Source: Ideonella sp. MAG2 (GTDB taxonomy: Bacteria > Pseudomonadota > Gammaproteobacteria > Burkholderiales > Burkholderiaceae_C). Taken from it: a stretch of DNA of 64,000 nt. The stretch covers positions 1,019,733-1,083,732 of the forward strand of contig PTEU01000001.1 of assembly GCA_004359425.1 (NCBI GenBank). Reading direction: 5' to 3'. The notes under the pieces are model-generated. The model worked only from the letters and a program-made list of their open reading frames with translations. It made no database searches and was not told where the DNA came from. Of the stretch, positions 8,589 through 17,974 are shown in pieces. The stretch's first letter is position 1. Each line of letters begins with the position of its first letter. Made by a program: the position numbers and the translations under genes.

Positions 8589-10877
8589 TCAGACGGGTTC
8601 GAGGGCGCTTTGCGGCTGCGGGGCCGCCAACCGTGCCAAGAAGGCCTCGACGGGCATGGGGTGGCCATGCAGCCAACCTTGCTGCACATTGCATTGGTGC
8701 TCGGCCAGGAAGCGGGCTTGCTCGGCGGTCTCTACGCCTTCAGCCACCAGGTTGAGGTGCAGATGGTGGCCCATGGAGAGGATGGAGCGCACGATGCCGA
8801 CACTGGGTTGGTCTTGGGGCAAACCGGCCACAAAGCTGCGGTCGATCTTGATCTCGTGCAAGGGCAGACGCCGCAGATAGTTGAGGCTGGAGAAGCCGGT
8901 GCCAAAGTCGTCGATGGAGAAGCGCACACCCTGCTGGGTAATGCGGCGCATTTTGTCGCCCACCTGGGCCAAGTCGCTCAGCAACAAGCCCTCGGTGATC
9001 TCCAGCATCAGGCCCTGGGGGGCGGCCCCGCTGTCTTGCAAGGCCTGCTGCATCTGAGACTCAAACGCCGGGTGGTTGAACTGCAAGGGGCTGATATTGA
9101 TGGACAAGCTGGCCGCAGGCGAGCGCGCCTGCATTTGAGCCAAGATGGCGCAGCCGCGCTGTAGCACCCACAGACCCAGCTCCAAGATGGCCCCGCTGCG
9201 TTCGGCCAGGGGGATGAACTCGGCGGGCGACACCAGGCCTCTCACCGGATGTTGCCAACGCAGCAAGGCCTCACCACCAATCACCTGGCCGTCGGCCCCT
9301 ATCTGCGGCTGTACCAGCAGGTGGAATTGATGCCGAGCCAGGGCTTGCCGCAGGTCTTCCTCCAGCGAGCGCTGTTGCAAGAAGCCGTCCATCATGGTGG
9401 CCTCAAAGGCCAACTGGCCGCCACGCTGCTTTTGTTTGCACAGGCGCAGGGCCAACTGGGCCTCTTGCAAGACTTGTTGTGGGTCGCTGCTCTGCGGCGT
9501 CAGCAGGCTCAGGCCTTTGCTGGCTTGCAGCATCACGGTTTGGCCGGATTGCAGACGTGTGGCGGCCAGGCGCGCACTCAGTTTGGCCAGGGTGCTGCGG
9601 CTTTGCTCCAGGGCTTCGGCAGCGTTGCGCTGTGCCATGGGAATCAGGGCCACAAACTCGTCACTCCCAGAGCGAGCTAAGTAGGCTTGATCGTGCAGAA
9701 CCTCGCGCAGGCTTTGGGCCACGGCACGCAGCACCTCGTCTCCCGCCTGCGGGCCGTAGGCCAGGTTGACGGCCTTGAAGTCGTCCAAGTCCAGGCACAC
9801 CACCGCCGCGGTTTGGCCCTCGCGGGCCAATTGGCTCTGCAAGGCCTCCAGGTGAGACAGCAGGCCACGGCGGTCGGGCAAGCCTGTTAAGGGGTCGCAG
9901 GCCTCTTGGCAGCCCGGTGGGGTCTCTGCAGGCAAAGCCTCGCCGAGCTGTGGCAGGCGGTCGGCCACCCGGTAGGCGTGCTTGCCGTGCCGCTTCACGG
10001 CATACATGGCTTGGTCTGCGGCGCGAATCAGGTCAGCAGCGCTGGCCGCATGCAAGGGGTAGCAGGCCACGCCCACACTGGCCCCAATGCGCACCGCCTG
10101 CCCACCAGGCAATTCAATGTCCTCGCCCAAGGCGGCCACCAAACGTGCTGCAAACATCGGCACCTGCGCATCGTCGGTAGACAGGCCGTCCAGCGCCACC
10201 ACCAACTCGTCGCCACCCAGGCGGGCAATCACGTCGCTGCTGCGCTTGAACAGGGTTCGCATGCGCTCAGCAGCCTCCACCAGCACGGCGTCGCCGGCCG
10301 CGTGGCCCCATTGGTCATTCACCGCTTTAAAACCGTCCAGGTCCACAAAGATCAGCGTCACCGCGCTGCGCCGTTCGCGGGCCTGCGAAATATGGGTCTC
10401 CAGCCAAGACTCCACAAAGCTGCGGCTCTTCAGGCCCGTCAGGCCGTCATGGTCAGCCAAATGGCGGGCGGCATGCTCCCGCGCATGGCGGGTGGTGATG
10501 TCGTAGAGCACGCCTTCGATGTGGGGGACTTGCTGCGCTTCATCGTCAACCACGTTAAGCATGCAGTGGGCCCAGGTCAGGCTGCCGTCTGCATGCCGCA
10601 AGGCCAGGTCTTCAGACTCCGCTTGCCGCGACTGCATGGCCCGCCGCACCATGGCTTGGAGCTGTGGCAGGTCTGCAAAGGGTGGGGCGAACAGCGGGCT
10701 GTGCTCTTGAGGCTCGCGCCTCAGCATGACCATAGCCCCCACCGAGGCCCGCTCTGTGGTCACAAAGTGATCGCGCGCCAGTTGGTAGACGAGCACCGAC
10801 GCCAGCACCAGCAGCAAACCGCTGATGCCGACGATGGTGGTCAAAAACCTGGTGTGCAGCGAGCCCCGTGTGTTCAT
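8589..10877 (-). CDS. membrane-anchored GGDEF-GGDEF-EAL cyclic-di-GMP protein
   Basis: 762 residues. One N-terminal membrane helix (about 11-31) is followed by what looks like only the second half of a PAS domain (about 48-130). A first GGDEF domain has GGDEL at 221-225, a second GGDEF domain has a degenerate GSDEF at 404-408, and an EAL domain follows with EALLRW near 536 and DDFGTGFSS near 645. Two tandem GGDEF domains before an EAL are unusual. The EAL motifs look catalytic, so the protein may hydrolyse c-di-GMP, with one or both GGDEF domains regulatory. No periplasmic sensor domain or second membrane helix is visible, so an in-frame N-terminal loss is possible. It is last in an operon after a PstS-like protein and a porin. 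Confidence 0.88.
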   Translation of the reverse strand: MNTRGSLHTRFLTTIVGISGLLLVLASVLVYQLARDHFVTTERASVGAMVMLRREPQEHSPLFAPPFADLPQLQAMVRRAMQSRQAESEDLALRHADGSLTWAHCMLNVVDDEAQQVPHIEGVLYDITTRHAREHAARHLADHDGLTGLKSRSFVESWLETHISQARERRSAVTLIFVDLDGFKAVNDQWGHAAGDAVLVEAAERMRTLFKRSSDVIARLGGDELVVALDGLSTDDAQVPMFAARLVAALGEDIELPGGQAVRIGASVGVACYPLHAASAADLIRAADQAMYAVKRHGKHAYRVADRLPQLGEALPAETPPGCQEACDPLTGLPDRRGLLSHLEALQSQLAREGQTAAVVCLDLDDFKAVNLAYGPQAGDEVLRAVAQSLREVLHDQAYLARSGSDEFVALIPMAQRNAAEALEQSRSTLAKLSARLAATRLQSGQTVMLQASKGLSLLTPQSSDPQQVLQEAQLALRLCKQKQRGGQLAFEATMMDGFLQQRSLEEDLRQALARHQFHLLVQPQIGADGQVIGGEALLRWQHPVRGLVSPAEFIPLAERSGAILELGLWVLQRGCAILAQMQARSPAASLSINISPLQFNHPAFESQMQQALQDSGAAPQGLMLEITEGLLLSDLAQVGDKMRRITQQGVRFSIDDFGTGFSSLNYLRRLPLHEIKIDRSFVAGLPQDQPSVGIVRSILSMGHHLHLNLVAEGVETAEQARFLAEHQCNVQQGWLHGHPMPVEAFLARLAAPQPQSALEPV

Positions 10878-10885
10878 CGTCCAGC

Positions 10886-11326
10886 CTAGGGCAGGCGCAG
10901 CACCACCCGTACTGCAGGGTCTTTGGGCTCGGCGGTCAGGTAGCCAATGGCGTTGGGGTCAGAGCGCAGGCGCTGGATCACGCTGGCGTCATCGCTCAGG
11001 GCTTGAGGGGGCTGCACCTGGCCGGTGAAGTGCAGCCGCGCCCAATAGCTGTTGATGCGCGCAATGTCCATGCCGGTCAGGGCTAAGTAAAAGCTTGCTC
11101 TGGCACTGCTGTCGCGCTGCTGGTCCAAGGGGGTGGCGGCTGTGCCGTCCGCCAAGGTGCGGCTGCGGCCTGTGAACAGGGCCAGCACCTCTTTTTGGCT
11201 GAGGCTGCGCGCCGGGTGCTGGGACGACACCACCAGGTAGAGCGGCTCCGCAGCCTGGGAGGCGCGGGGCTCCAACGCTGCCAGCGCCAAGAGCAAACCA
11301 AGGAGTAAAGGGGGAGTACGCATCAT
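10886..11326 (-). CDS. PstS-like periplasmic phosphate-binding-type protein
   Basis: About 146 residues with a cleavable signal peptide ending near ASQAAEP. The mature part matches the short PBP-like domain family: LYLVVSSQHPARSLSQKEVLALFTGR at the start, ending in DPNAIGYLTAEP. These proteins resemble one lobe of phosphate-binding PstS but are too short for a full two-lobe receptor. The start overlaps the porin stop (ATGA) and the gene lies 8 bp before the GGDEF-EAL gene, so it may supply an extracytoplasmic input to that signalling protein. Role inferred from context. Confidence 0.75.
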   Translation of the reverse strand: MMRTPPLLLGLLLALAALEPRASQAAEPLYLVVSSQHPARSLSQKEVLALFTGRSRTLADGTAATPLDQQRDSSARASFYLALTGMDIARINSYWARLHFTGQVQPPQALSDDASVIQRLRSDPNAIGYLTAEPKDPAVRVVLRLP

Positions 11327-12717
11327 GGCCCCCATACAAAGTCCAGGCCCACCGACACCAGGTTGCCCCGGGCCGCTGAGGCCGTGCCGTTCATCCAGGC
11401 GGCCGAGCCGCTGGGGTAGACCCGGAAGCGGTCTATTTGAAACTTCAGCGCCATCTGCGGCGTGGCATCCCAGCGCAGGCCCAGCCCCACTGTGCCTTGG
11501 TCAAAGCGCGAGCGCGTGGCGACCTCGGCTGCCACCGTGGCCAGGCCCTGAGCCTGCTGGGCCTGCACCGGCCCGAGCACAGGGCTCAGGCTGCCAACCA
11601 AGTCCGGCACAACGGGCATGTTCTTGTGGGGGCTGACCCGGCTGGCCAAGCCATAGAGGCTGACCGTGCCCAGCCGGTAGCTCACGCTGCCATAGGCGCG
11701 CCGCCCTCCGGTCAAGGTTTTGGGGATGCTCAGGTCACTCCACTCGGCCACGGTGGTCCAGGGGCCATGCTCGTATTGGGCCCCCAAGGCCAGGTAGGTG
11801 GCTTGGCCCTCGGTCCACAGGGCGTCTTGCAGCGGGGCCAGAGATTCATTGAGCCCCGGCAGCGGCAAGCTTTGCAGGCCGGCCAGGCCTTGCTTGAGCT
11901 GCAAAAAGCCCTCAGGCATGCCCATATTGAGGCGGGTTCTCAGGCCACTGGCCTTGAGCAGCAGGCCACCTTCCTCGCGCAAGAGGCTGAAGCCATAGGC
12001 GTCCTTGGCGCGGATGCGAAAGGTGCTGCCATCACCGGCTGTGGCCATGGTGGCAAAGATGCCTGCCGTCAGCCGCATACGCCATCGGGTGTCGTCCAGC
12101 GTCCATTGGTGTTCCAGGTCCACCCCGTCGGTGGCAGCCATGGGCGCAAAGCCATAAAAGTCTACCGGCGGGCGCACCCAAGTCAGGGCATAGCCCACGT
12201 TGCGGCTGTCGGCATACAAATAGGTGTCAGGGTTGGTGCGGCCCAAACGAATACGAGTATGGGGCGAGGGGCGGTAGCCCAGATAGGCCCACTCCACGCT
12301 GTCGCGCCAGGGCGAATGTGCAGGCTTGGAGAGCGACACCGCCTGCACCGCAGCCTCCCACTGCGTGTCGAGCTGCCAGTTGAGCTGCACGCCCAAGCGC
12401 GAGTCCGGGCGGGCACTGACAGGGCCGTCCGCAGGGGCTTGTGTCATATTGCGGTTCATGCGCCAACCCTCGGCCCCATGTTGGGACACCACGCCCACAC
12501 TGCCAAAGCCGCTGACCTCCCAGTGGGAGGCCGGTTCGGCTTGGGCCTGCCCCAGGCACAGCGCCAGCAGCGCAAGCGGCAGCAGGCATCGCAGCGATAC
12601 CGCCAGCGCCCAGCCCTTGCGGGTGTGGCCCGGCAAGCCCTGGCTGGCCCAATGGGCCCGGGCGGTGGCCCGTGGTGAGGCTGGCGGGGCAATAGAGGTG
12701 ATTCTTGGCCTAGGCAT
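11323..12717 (-). CDS. outer-membrane porin-like protein
   Basis: Up to 464 residues. A hydrophobic signal segment (LRCLLPLALLALCLGQAQA, about 42-60) precedes a mature part rich in alternating beta-strand patterns with aromatic residues, ending VSVGLDFVWGP as outer-membrane barrels do. The first 40 residues before the signal look unnatural, so the true start may be internal; no good alternative start with a ribosome-binding site is evident. It is coupled to the PstS-like gene by a 4-bp overlap. Substrate unknown. No C-terminal Phe, so assembly motif is atypical. Confidence 0.7.
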   Translation of the reverse strand: MPRPRITSIAPPASPRATARAHWASQGLPGHTRKGWALAVSLRCLLPLALLALCLGQAQAEPASHWEVSGFGSVGVVSQHGAEGWRMNRNMTQAPADGPVSARPDSRLGVQLNWQLDTQWEAAVQAVSLSKPAHSPWRDSVEWAYLGYRPSPHTRIRLGRTNPDTYLYADSRNVGYALTWVRPPVDFYGFAPMAATDGVDLEHQWTLDDTRWRMRLTAGIFATMATAGDGSTFRIRAKDAYGFSLLREEGGLLLKASGLRTRLNMGMPEGFLQLKQGLAGLQSLPLPGLNESLAPLQDALWTEGQATYLALGAQYEHGPWTTVAEWSDLSIPKTLTGGRRAYGSVSYRLGTVSLYGLASRVSPHKNMPVVPDLVGSLSPVLGPVQAQQAQGLATVAAEVATRSRFDQGTVGLGLRWDATPQMALKFQIDRFRVYPSGSAAWMNGTASAARGNLVSVGLDFVWGP

Positions 12718-12825
12718 GAGGCCTCCAAAGTGAACTCAGTTTGTTTTCGGCCAAGGCGTCCGACAATTGAGGGGGAGCAGGCTGGCCAACAGCGGGGCGT
12801 GACGCAGCAGCGACAATCCCCCCTC

Positions 12826-14016
12826 ATGAAAGCGATCCGTTTACGTGAAGGAAAAGAGCGTTCCCTCTTGCGCCGCCACCCTTGGGTGTTTGCGGGCAGT
12901 GTGGAAAAGGGCAAGGCCGATGCCGGTGAAACCGTGCGGGTGGAGAGCCATGACGGCCGGTTTTTGGCCTGGGCCTCGTTCAGCCCCAGCTCGCAGATCC
13001 GCGTGCGGGCCTGGAGCTTTGACGAGGCCGAGCGCATTGACGCCGCCTTCTTCCAGCGCCGCGTGCAAGCGGCGGTGGCCATGCGCGAGCGGCTGGCCAT
13101 CCAGAGCAATGGCGTGCGCCTCGTCCACGGCGAGGCCGACGGACTGCCGGGGCTGATCGTTGACCGCTATGACGACATCCTCAGTGCGCAGTTTTTGTCC
13201 GCCGGCACTGAGCGCTGGAAGGACGTGATCGCGGACGCGCTGCTGGCCGAGACCCGGAGTATGGGCTGCACCCGCCTCTATGAGCGCAGTGACTCTGGCG
13301 TGCGCCAACTCGAAGGCCTGGAGCCCGCCAAGGGCTGGCTGCGGGGCGAAGGCAACACCACCATCACCCTGCGCGAGCACAGCATCCAGTTGACGGTGGA
13401 TGTGGAAGAGGGCCACAAGACCGGCTACTACCTGGACCAGCGCGAGAACCGCGCGCTCTTTGCCCGCATGGTGCGCCAGTTTGGCTGCAAGAGCGTGCTT
13501 AACTGCTACAGCTACACGGGCGGCTTCAGCGTGGCGGCGCTGGCCGGCGGTGCTACCGAGGTGGTGAGTGTGGATTCCTCGGCCCCGGCCCTGGCTCGCG
13601 CCTCGGCGCATGTCACACTCAACGGGTTTGATGCCGCCCACCACACCGCCTTGGATGCCGATGTGAACGGCACGCTGCGCCAGATGCTCAAAGACGGCCG
13701 CAGCTTTGACGCCATCATCCTGGACCCACCTAAGTTTGCCCCCAGCGCGGCCCATGCCGACCGCGCCAGCCGCGCCTACAAAGACATCAACCGCCTGGGC
13801 CTGAAGCTGCTCAAACCGGGCGGCCTGCTGCTGACGTTCAGTTGCTCGGGCGGCATTGGCGCCGAGCTGTTCCACAAGATCGTGGCCGGTGCGGGCATGG
13901 ACGCCGAGGTGGACGCCTACCTGCTGCAGCGCCTGGAAGCGTCGAGTGACCACCCCACCACCATCTGCTTCCCTGAGGGCGAGTATCTGAAGGGTTTGGT
14001 GCTGCTCAAGCGCTGA
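12826..14016 (+). CDS. rlmI: class I rRNA large-subunit methyltransferase (RlmI type)
   Basis: 396-residue SAM-dependent RNA methyltransferase expected to make 5-methylcytosine in 23S rRNA. An N-terminal PUA domain (MKAIRLREGKERSLLRRHPWVFAGSVEKG) is followed by a Rossmann core with LNCYSYTGGFSVAALAGGA, the DPPKF motif and the catalytic-Cys segment TFSCSGG. Start 12826 matches the family; longer upstream readings run through noncoding DNA. Transcribed away from the porin operon. Length is normal. Confidence 0.92.
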   Translation: MKAIRLREGKERSLLRRHPWVFAGSVEKGKADAGETVRVESHDGRFLAWASFSPSSQIRVRAWSFDEAERIDAAFFQRRVQAAVAMRERLAIQSNGVRLVHGEADGLPGLIVDRYDDILSAQFLSAGTERWKDVIADALLAETRSMGCTRLYERSDSGVRQLEGLEPAKGWLRGEGNTTITLREHSIQLTVDVEEGHKTGYYLDQRENRALFARMVRQFGCKSVLNCYSYTGGFSVAALAGGATEVVSVDSSAPALARASAHVTLNGFDAAHHTALDADVNGTLRQMLKDGRSFDAIILDPPKFAPSAAHADRASRAYKDINRLGLKLLKPGGLLLTFSCSGGIGAELFHKIVAGAGMDAEVDAYLLQRLEASSDHPTTICFPEGEYLKGLVLLKR

Positions 14017-14025
14017 CGAATCGCC

Positions 14026-14402
14026 ATGTTCAAGGTGTTGATCGTCGACGACGATGCCGAGATCGGCACCCTGCTGTGTGCGGCTTTGGCGCGCCACGGC
14101 CTGCAGGCTGAGCACTTGTTGGACGGCCAAGGCCTGCTCAAACGCTTGGCGCGGGGGGATGTGGATGTGCTCATCTTGGACCGCATGCTGCCTAGCGAAG
14201 ACGGCCTGAGCCTTTGCGGCGCGGTGCGCCAGCGCCACACCCTTCCCATCTTGATGCTGACGGCGATGGGCGACCCGGTCGACCGCGTGGTGGGCCTGTA
14301 TGGATGGCCCAGGCCCATGGCGGCACGCTGAGCCTGCACGCACGCGAGGGCGGCGGCCTGACGGTGCGCATGAGCCTGCCCGGCGCAGTGTGTCCAGATT
14401 GA
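14026..14402 (+). pseudogene. collapsed two-component pair: response-regulator receiver fused out of frame to histidine-kinase tail
   Basis: From 14026 an OmpR-type receiver domain starts normally (MFKVLIVDDDAEIGTLLCAAL, phosphoacceptor in VLILDRMLP, then LMLTAMGDPVDRVVGL). It breaks at about 14300, where intact relatives continue with GADDYLPKPF and a DNA-binding domain. The next bases, in another frame, encode the very end of a histidine-kinase ATPase domain (AQAHGGTLSLHAREGGGLTVRMSLPG, stop at 14402). The receiver C terminus, DNA-binding domain and nearly the whole kinase are missing, a loss of well over 1 kb. No functional two-component system remains. Confidence 0.85.
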
Positions 14403-14476
14403 TGTAATTCAGACAGCAAGGGTTCACCGGGCGGGCAGACCATGGCGGCATTGCCTGACTGCTCCAAGGAGAGACC

Positions 14477-15424
14477 GTGAACCGTGCTTTTTTTCGTCGA
14501 GGTGTGATCATGAATGTATGGGCCGCCTTAGGCTTGGCCGTGTTGGTGGGCTGCGGAGGAGGCGAGGCCACCGCCGCTGACCCCGCCGCGCCCACCTCGC
14601 CAGCTGCACAAACCCTCAGCAACGTGGCCTATGCCAGCACCTCGGCAGCCCAGAAGATGGACATCTACATGCCGGCGGGGGCAGGCCCCTTTCCGGCGGT
14701 GGTGCTCATCCACGGCGGGGCCTTCAAGGCGGGCGATAAAGCCATGGACGCCGCGAACGCCGCCACCTTGGTGGCCAACGGCTATGTGGCCGTGGCCATC
14801 AACTACCGTTTGAGTGGCGAAGCCAAGTTCCCGGCGGCCGTGCATGACGCCAAAGCCGCCGTGCGTTACATCCGCGCCAAGGCCAGCGAGTACCGCATCA
14901 ACCCCGACAAGATCGGCGTTTGGGGCGCTTCGGCGGGCGGCCATTTGTCGGCCATGCTGGGCACCACCGGTGGAGACACCTACTTGGAAGGCACCGAAGG
15001 CGCGTACCTGGGGGTTTCTTCCCGTGTGCAAGCCAGCGTGGACTGGTTCGGCCCCATCAACTTCGCCACCATGGTCAGCGAGGGCCTGGCCTTGGGCTTT
15101 GCCTCCAGTTATAACGTTGACAATGAATCTGCCTATTTGGGTGTGAATGCCAACGACCCGACCAACAATGAACTGGTGCAGCAATCCAACCCCAGCCGCT
15201 ACATCGACGCGCAAGACCCGCCGTTTTGGATCCAGGTCGGCGGTGCGGACCCGCTGATTCCCTACACCCAGAGCCTGAACTTCTACACCGCGCTCAAGGC
15301 GGTGCTGGGCGACGCCAAAGTGAGCTATGAAAAGCTCGAAGGTGCTGGGCACGGTGGTGCGCCGTTCTCCACCACGGCCAACCTGGACAAAGTGGTGGCC
15401 TTTCTCAACAGCCACCTGAAGTGA
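14477..15424 (+). CDS. alpha/beta-hydrolase esterase, putative lipoprotein
   Basis: 315 residues, GTG start supported by AAGGAG five bases upstream. The signal segment ends in LAVLVGC, a plausible lipobox, so the protein is probably anchored to a membrane outside the cytoplasm. Hormone-sensitive-lipase/BD-FAE-type core: oxyanion HGG (LIHGGAFKAGD), nucleophile GASAGG, acid residue in VGGADPLIP and His in GAGHGG. Likely a carboxylesterase on small acyl or acetylated sugar substrates. Located just after the collapsed two-component genes, which may once have controlled it. Confidence 0.85.
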   Translation: MNRAFFRRGVIMNVWAALGLAVLVGCGGGEATAADPAAPTSPAAQTLSNVAYASTSAAQKMDIYMPAGAGPFPAVVLIHGGAFKAGDKAMDAANAATLVANGYVAVAINYRLSGEAKFPAAVHDAKAAVRYIRAKASEYRINPDKIGVWGASAGGHLSAMLGTTGGDTYLEGTEGAYLGVSSRVQASVDWFGPINFATMVSEGLALGFASSYNVDNESAYLGVNANDPTNNELVQQSNPSRYIDAQDPPFWIQVGGADPLIPYTQSLNFYTALKAVLGDAKVSYEKLEGAGHGGAPFSTTANLDKVVAFLNSHLK

Positions 15425-15478
15425 GCGCCATGGCCCGAACCTTTGGGCACCCGACTCAAGGAGCGGGCCGACCAAGGC

Positions 15479-17275
15479 TTAGCGCTTCACTTTGCGCCGT
15501 ATCACCCGGGCCAAATCAACATCGGTGAAGGGCTTGGTGAGGTAGTCGTCCATGCCTGCTTGCAGGGCGCGCTCGCGGTCGCCCTCCAGGGCGTTGGCTG
15601 TGAGCGCCACGATGGGCACATGGGCTTGGCCGGTGATTTGCTCCAGTGCGCGGATCTGGCGCGTGGCCTCAAAGCCGTCCATGCCGGGCATTTGGCAGTC
15701 CATCAAGATCAGGTCATAGCGCGCAGCGGCAAAGCGGGTGACGGCCTGGCTGCCGTCTTCGGCTTGGTCGTGGGCGATACCCAAGCCTTTGAGGATCGCC
15801 CCCGCCACCAGCGCATTGACGAGGTTGTCTTCCACCAGCAGTACCTTGATGTCGTCTAGCGGAACCGAGGGGTTGTGGGGGGTGTCAGCCTGCACCAGGG
15901 GAGCCGTGGGCGGCAGCGTGAGGGTGAGCGTAAAAGTCGTGCCCTGGCCGGGCACGGACTGGCACACCAAGTCACCTTGCATGGCTCGCGCAATCTCGCG
16001 TGAGATGGTCAGGCCCAGGCCAGTGCCACCATGGCGGCGGCGGTCTGTGTCGTCCACCTGATGAAAGGGTTTGAACACCGCCTCCAACTGGTCGGCAGGG
16101 ATGCCTTCGCCCGTGTCTTGCACCTCAATCACGGTGTGGCCGTTGGGCGAATGCTGGCTGCGCAAAGACACACTGCCTTGCTCGGTGAACTTCACCGCGT
16201 TGCCCACCAGGTTGATCAAAATTTGCCGCACCCGTGTGGGGTCTCCCACCACCCAGTGCTCGCCCTTGGGCTGACACACCAGGTTCAGGCGCAGGCCTTT
16301 GTCGTCGGCCTGTACGGTGGATACAGCCATCACGCTTTCTAGCAGTGCGCGCAGGTCAAACTGGCGCTTGGACAACTGCATGTGGCCGCCGTCGATCTTG
16401 GAGTAATCCAGCACGTCGTTGATCACGCCCAGCAGGTGCTCGCAAGTGCGTTGCAGCATTTGGAGATGGTTGACTTGCTCGGGCTTGGCGGCGGGGCGGT
16501 GGTCGGCTTCGATGAGCCGCGCCAGGCCCAACATCCCGTGCAAGGGTGTGCGCAACTCGTGGCTCATGGTGGCCAAAAAACGGTCTTTCACGGCGCTGTT
16601 GCGGTGAGCCAGGTCCAAGGCCTGCTGGCGCTGGTGGGCTAACTCGTCCATCTGAAAGCGCAGCCGCAGCATGGAGCGGGTGTGCTCGGCCGAGCGCTTG
16701 CCTTCGGAGACCACGATCAACATAAACAACAGCAGCCCGAAGCCGGTAAACATGCTGACCGAGGTGCCCTGGGCAAACTGGTACACGATGCCGGGCACCA
16801 ACAAGGGCAGGGCCATGGCCACCAGGGTTCTGAAGCTCATGGCCATGACCACCAAGGCCAAGCCGGCCACTGCCACCACGGTGGTGATCAAGGTGACACC
16901 CATCACCGGGTCATTGGGCGGTTGCATCAAGGAGCCGAGCAGGCCAAACATCGCGCCGTCAGCAAACAGGGTCCACTCAAAGCGGCGCACCCAGTAAGGG
17001 CCTTTGGAGGGGTCGTCGCGCTTGAAGCGCATGGTGACCCACAGCCGCGCGGCACTGGTGAGGCACTTGCCCACAAACCAGAAGACCAGCAGGCTCAGCG
17101 GGGTGTAAGACCACATCAACCAGCACAGCAAGGCGGCCACGGGAATGCCCGTCATGGTGGTTTTGCGGGAGCGCTCAAACACCATGGCCGCCTGGGCAAT
17201 GTGGATCTGCCTTTCTACCGCCGCTGAATCCGGCGGCGCGTCTTTGCGGGGTGGGGTGCTGGTGCTCATGCTCAT
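15479..17275 (-). CDS. hybrid sensor histidine kinase with receiver domain
   Basis: About 598 residues. Roughly six membrane helices in the first 200 residues form an integral-membrane sensor without an obvious periplasmic domain. HisKA carries H in ATMSHELRTPLHGML, HATPase carries N (LVGNAVKF), GEGIP and GTGLGL, and a C-terminal receiver carries the phosphoacceptor Asp in LILMDCQMPGMDGFEATRQIRAL. There is no downstream Hpt domain, so phosphate must pass to a separate phosphotransfer protein. Start is uncertain: methionines at 17275 and 17269 look best; a GTG at 17329 is also open. It faces the esterase gene convergently. Confidence 0.87.
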   Translation of the reverse strand: MSMSTSTPPRKDAPPDSAAVERQIHIAQAAMVFERSRKTTMTGIPVAALLCWLMWSYTPLSLLVFWFVGKCLTSAARLWVTMRFKRDDPSKGPYWVRRFEWTLFADGAMFGLLGSLMQPPNDPVMGVTLITTVVAVAGLALVVMAMSFRTLVAMALPLLVPGIVYQFAQGTSVSMFTGFGLLLFMLIVVSEGKRSAEHTRSMLRLRFQMDELAHQRQQALDLAHRNSAVKDRFLATMSHELRTPLHGMLGLARLIEADHRPAAKPEQVNHLQMLQRTCEHLLGVINDVLDYSKIDGGHMQLSKRQFDLRALLESVMAVSTVQADDKGLRLNLVCQPKGEHWVVGDPTRVRQILINLVGNAVKFTEQGSVSLRSQHSPNGHTVIEVQDTGEGIPADQLEAVFKPFHQVDDTDRRRHGGTGLGLTISREIARAMQGDLVCQSVPGQGTTFTLTLTLPPTAPLVQADTPHNPSVPLDDIKVLLVEDNLVNALVAGAILKGLGIAHDQAEDGSQAVTRFAAARYDLILMDCQMPGMDGFEATRQIRALEQITGQAHVPIVALTANALEGDRERALQAGMDDYLTKPFTDVDLARVIRRKVKR

Positions 17276-17341
17276 GGCCTTGTGGGCCAGTCTATGCATA
17301 AAGCGGGCCATTAAAAGCCCGAAACACACCGGGTTTAGGGA

Positions 17342-17824
17342 TTACGCCGAAGGCTTGGAAACGGTGGGCGCAAACTTGCTACGCTTGATCGCAAAGTAGC
17401 TCTTCACATTGCGCACATTGGCGTCTTGGGTAAACAGCCTCTGCGTTAGCTCGGCAAACGCCGCCATGTGCGGAGCCCACAGCACCAGCACAAAGTCTGG
17501 CCCTGGAGACACCTGCCAGCACTGCTGCACAGCAGCTTCGGCCACAGCGCGGGCCTCAAACGCGGCCTGATGCTCGGCACCCTGGCGGTCTAGCGAGACC
17601 TCGCAAATGGCGCTCAGGCCTTGGCCGCCCGCTGTGGGGGCCACCAGGGCGGTGATGCGCTCAATGACCCCACCGTCTCGCAGCCGCTTGACCCGCCGCA
17701 GCGCCGTGGCCGGGCTGCACAGTGCGGCAGCGGCCAGTGCATGGTTGGTCTGGCTGGCGTCGGCTTGTAGCAGGCTCAAGATCCGCCAGTCCAGCTCGTC
17801 TAGGGTGATTGATTCATCCATCAA
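17342..17824 (-). CDS. Lrp/AsnC-family transcriptional regulator
   Basis: 160 residues. The N-terminal winged helix (LDELDWRILSLLQADASQTNHALA, then SPATALRRVKRLRDGGVIERI) is followed by the RAM ligand-binding domain (CWQVSPGPDFVLVLW). Such proteins sense amino acids and regulate nearby or global genes. It is divergent from glmS across a 150-bp AT-rich promoter region. Ligand not predictable. Confidence 0.9.
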   Translation of the reverse strand: MMDESITLDELDWRILSLLQADASQTNHALAAAALCSPATALRRVKRLRDGGVIERITALVAPTAGGQGLSAICEVSLDRQGAEHQAAFEARAVAEAAVQQCWQVSPGPDFVLVLWAPHMAAFAELTQRLFTQDANVRNVKSYFAIKRSKFAPTVSKPSA

Positions 17825-17974
17825 CGCATCCTAAATGAAATAAATTATCTATTAATGCAATTGGTGATTGAAAAATTCATCCTGATATTCAAATTGAAAG
17901 CTTAATTCTTTGTCTCAGGGCTACGATCCATCCCATCGCAAACGCGGCTCGGGCCGCAACCGGAGATTCAAAGC
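17825..17974. promoter_or_regulatory. divergent promoter region between lrp-type gene and glmS
   Basis: 150 bp, unusually AT-rich for this window around 17830-17910 (runs such as AAATAAATTATCTATTAAT). Divergent placement of an Lrp-type gene makes autoregulatory sites here likely. No single motif stands out enough to call. Confidence 0.4.

Noticed and set aside
12841-14622. 593-codon minus-strand frame opposite rlmI
   Set aside because: Antisense shadow of a conserved methyltransferase; low-complexity Ala/Gly/His protein with no family pattern.
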